8,969 bases of DNA, from positions 9,872 through 18,840 of the forward strand of contig NHET02000102.1 in the NCBI GenBank assembly GCA_002170355.2. The letters run 5' to 3'. The translations under genes were made by a program, and so were the position numbers. Below are positions 8,709-8,969 of this stretch, in pieces. Below the pieces are notes generated by a model that was not told the DNA's origin, made no database searches, and was given only the letters and a program-made list of their open reading frames with translations. This DNA is from Gammaproteobacteria bacterium TMED92 (lineage in GTDB: Bacteria > Pseudomonadota > Gammaproteobacteria > Pseudomonadales > Azotimanducaceae). Within the stretch, counting starts at the first letter, position 1. Every line of letters starts with the position of its first letter.

Positions 8709-8733
8709 AGGGTAACCCTGGGTAGACCCCTAC
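8709..8733. repeat. Tandem GGGTA dyads at 10-base period just upstream of the RBS
   Basis: AGGGT-A-ACCCT at 8709-8719 and GGGT-AG-ACCC at 8720-8729 are two palindromic units whose GGGTA cores start at 8710 and 8720, exactly one helical turn apart. A further GTAG/CTAC pairing (8722-8725 with 8730-8733) overlaps the second. The block ends 10 bases before the AAGGAGA ribosome site. It looks like a paired operator for a dimeric regulator, or alternative hairpins near the ribosome site. Confidence 0.5.
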
Positions 8734-8743
8734 GCAGTCTAAA

Positions 8744-8750
8744 AAGGAGA
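8744..8750 (+). promoter_or_regulatory. Strong ribosome binding site of the Ser/Gly-rich protein
   Basis: AAGGAGA lies 6 bases before ATG 8757 and is the best-placed Shine-Dalgarno in the last part of the window. It fixes the start of an open frame that has no stop before the window ends. Confidence 0.85.
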
Positions 8751-8756
8751 TACAAA

Positions 8757-8969
8757 ATGGCCGCTGCTAGAATTGGTTGGGCAGGAAAAGCAACATCGAT
8801 AATATCGATGATAGCGTTGGTATTCGGCCTATCGGTCAAACCGGTATTCGCGGCGGAAGCACCCGCGAGTGAGAGCAGTTCTTCAAGCTCCTCATCCTCA
8901 GGTACGGCATCTGGATCAGGCTCGAGCGCAGGTGCTGGCGCATCGGGCACCCGCGCGGGAGGCGCAGGG
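8757..8969 (+). CDS. Secreted Ser/Gly/Ala-rich protein, N-terminal part (3' end outside window)
   Basis: I do not recognise this protein. The first 71 residues are present. A classical signal peptide runs from MAAARIGWAGKATSIISMIA through a hydrophobic core to a probable cut after VFA (residue 32). The mature part starts AEAPASE, then has nine serines in a row (40-48) and continues as Gly/Ser/Ala low-complexity sequence. The serines use several different codons (AGC, AGT, TCT, TCA, TCC), so the run is kept at the protein level and is not a nucleotide slippage tract. Such a flexible stretch often links a secretion signal to a later domain, or belongs to a surface or matrix protein; the remainder is outside the window. 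The strong ribosome site and long repeat-bearing leader suggest a well expressed and regulated gene. An opposite-strand frame over the same bases is an acidic shadow. Confidence 0.75.
   Translation, partial: MAAARIGWAGKATSIISMIALVFGLSVKPVFAAEAPASESSSSSSSSSGTASGSGSSAGAGASGTRAGGAG

Larger units (their letters stand above)
8469..8756 (+). promoter_or_regulatory. Repeat-rich leader upstream of the Ser/Gly-rich secreted protein
   Basis: These 288 bases have no supported gene and are more AT-rich in parts than the surroundings. TTGATA (8539-8544) followed after 18 bases by TAAAGT is a weak candidate promoter. Closer to the gene are a 7 + 7 inverted repeat (8684-8704) and two tandem GGGTA dyads (8710-8729), listed separately. 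I find no T-run terminator for the DUF3108 gene. The long leader before a strong ribosome site suggests the downstream gene has its own controlled transcription. Confidence 0.45.

Noticed and set aside
8678..8950. Minus-strand open frame coding an acidic Pro/Glu/Leu-rich peptide
   Set aside because: It is antisense to the Ser/Gly-rich gene, whose own frame has a strong ribosome site and a signal peptide. The acidic composition simply mirrors the complementary Ser/Gly/Ala codons.

Overview
The window looks like chromosomal DNA of a free-living gammaproteobacterium. This rests on the protein style (NAD+-dependent DNA ligase, bactofilins, a DUF3108 periplasmic protein, short-chain acyl-CoA enzymes) and on the compact layout of short operons with small gaps. 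I cannot name the species. Base composition is even, and I see no insertion sequences, integrases, tRNAs, rRNAs or CRISPR arrays. It is mostly an ordinary core and house-keeping region.

Layout. (1) 1-1744, plus strand: the 3' two-fifths to one-half of ligA, overlapped by a small lipoprotein with a lytic-transglycosylase (SLT-like) domain. (2) 1754-3426, minus strand: an operon of two small bactofilins followed by a ParA/MinD-type ATPase. It meets the lipoprotein gene tail to tail, and a hairpin plus T-run built into that junction looks like the operon's terminator. (3) 3537-5938, minus strand: a class I SAM methyltransferase of the lysine-methyltransferase-like type, a crotonase-fold (enoyl-CoA hydratase/isomerase-like) enzyme, and a DUF169 protein, in that order of transcription. 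(4) 6029-8468, plus strand: divergent from the methyltransferase, an acetolactate-synthase-like thiamine-diphosphate enzyme followed by a secreted DUF3108 protein. (5) 8469-8756: an AT-rich leader with several inverted repeats. It precedes the start of a secreted Ser/Gly-rich protein (8757 onward) that runs off the window.

How the genes may work together. LigA seals nicks in replication and repair. The transglycosylase lipoprotein probably trims peptidoglycan at the outer membrane. Bactofilins form cytoplasmic scaffolds that often place cell-wall enzymes, and a ParA-type ATPase beside them suggests a positioning module (inference). The crotonase, DUF169 and ThDP enzymes may be parts of an unassigned acyl-CoA or 2-oxo-acid pathway, but the sequence does not fix the substrates. 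The points most worth following are the bactofilin-bactofilin-ParA operon, the crotonase that lacks both classical hydratase glutamates beside DUF169, and the repeat-rich leader of the truncated secreted protein.
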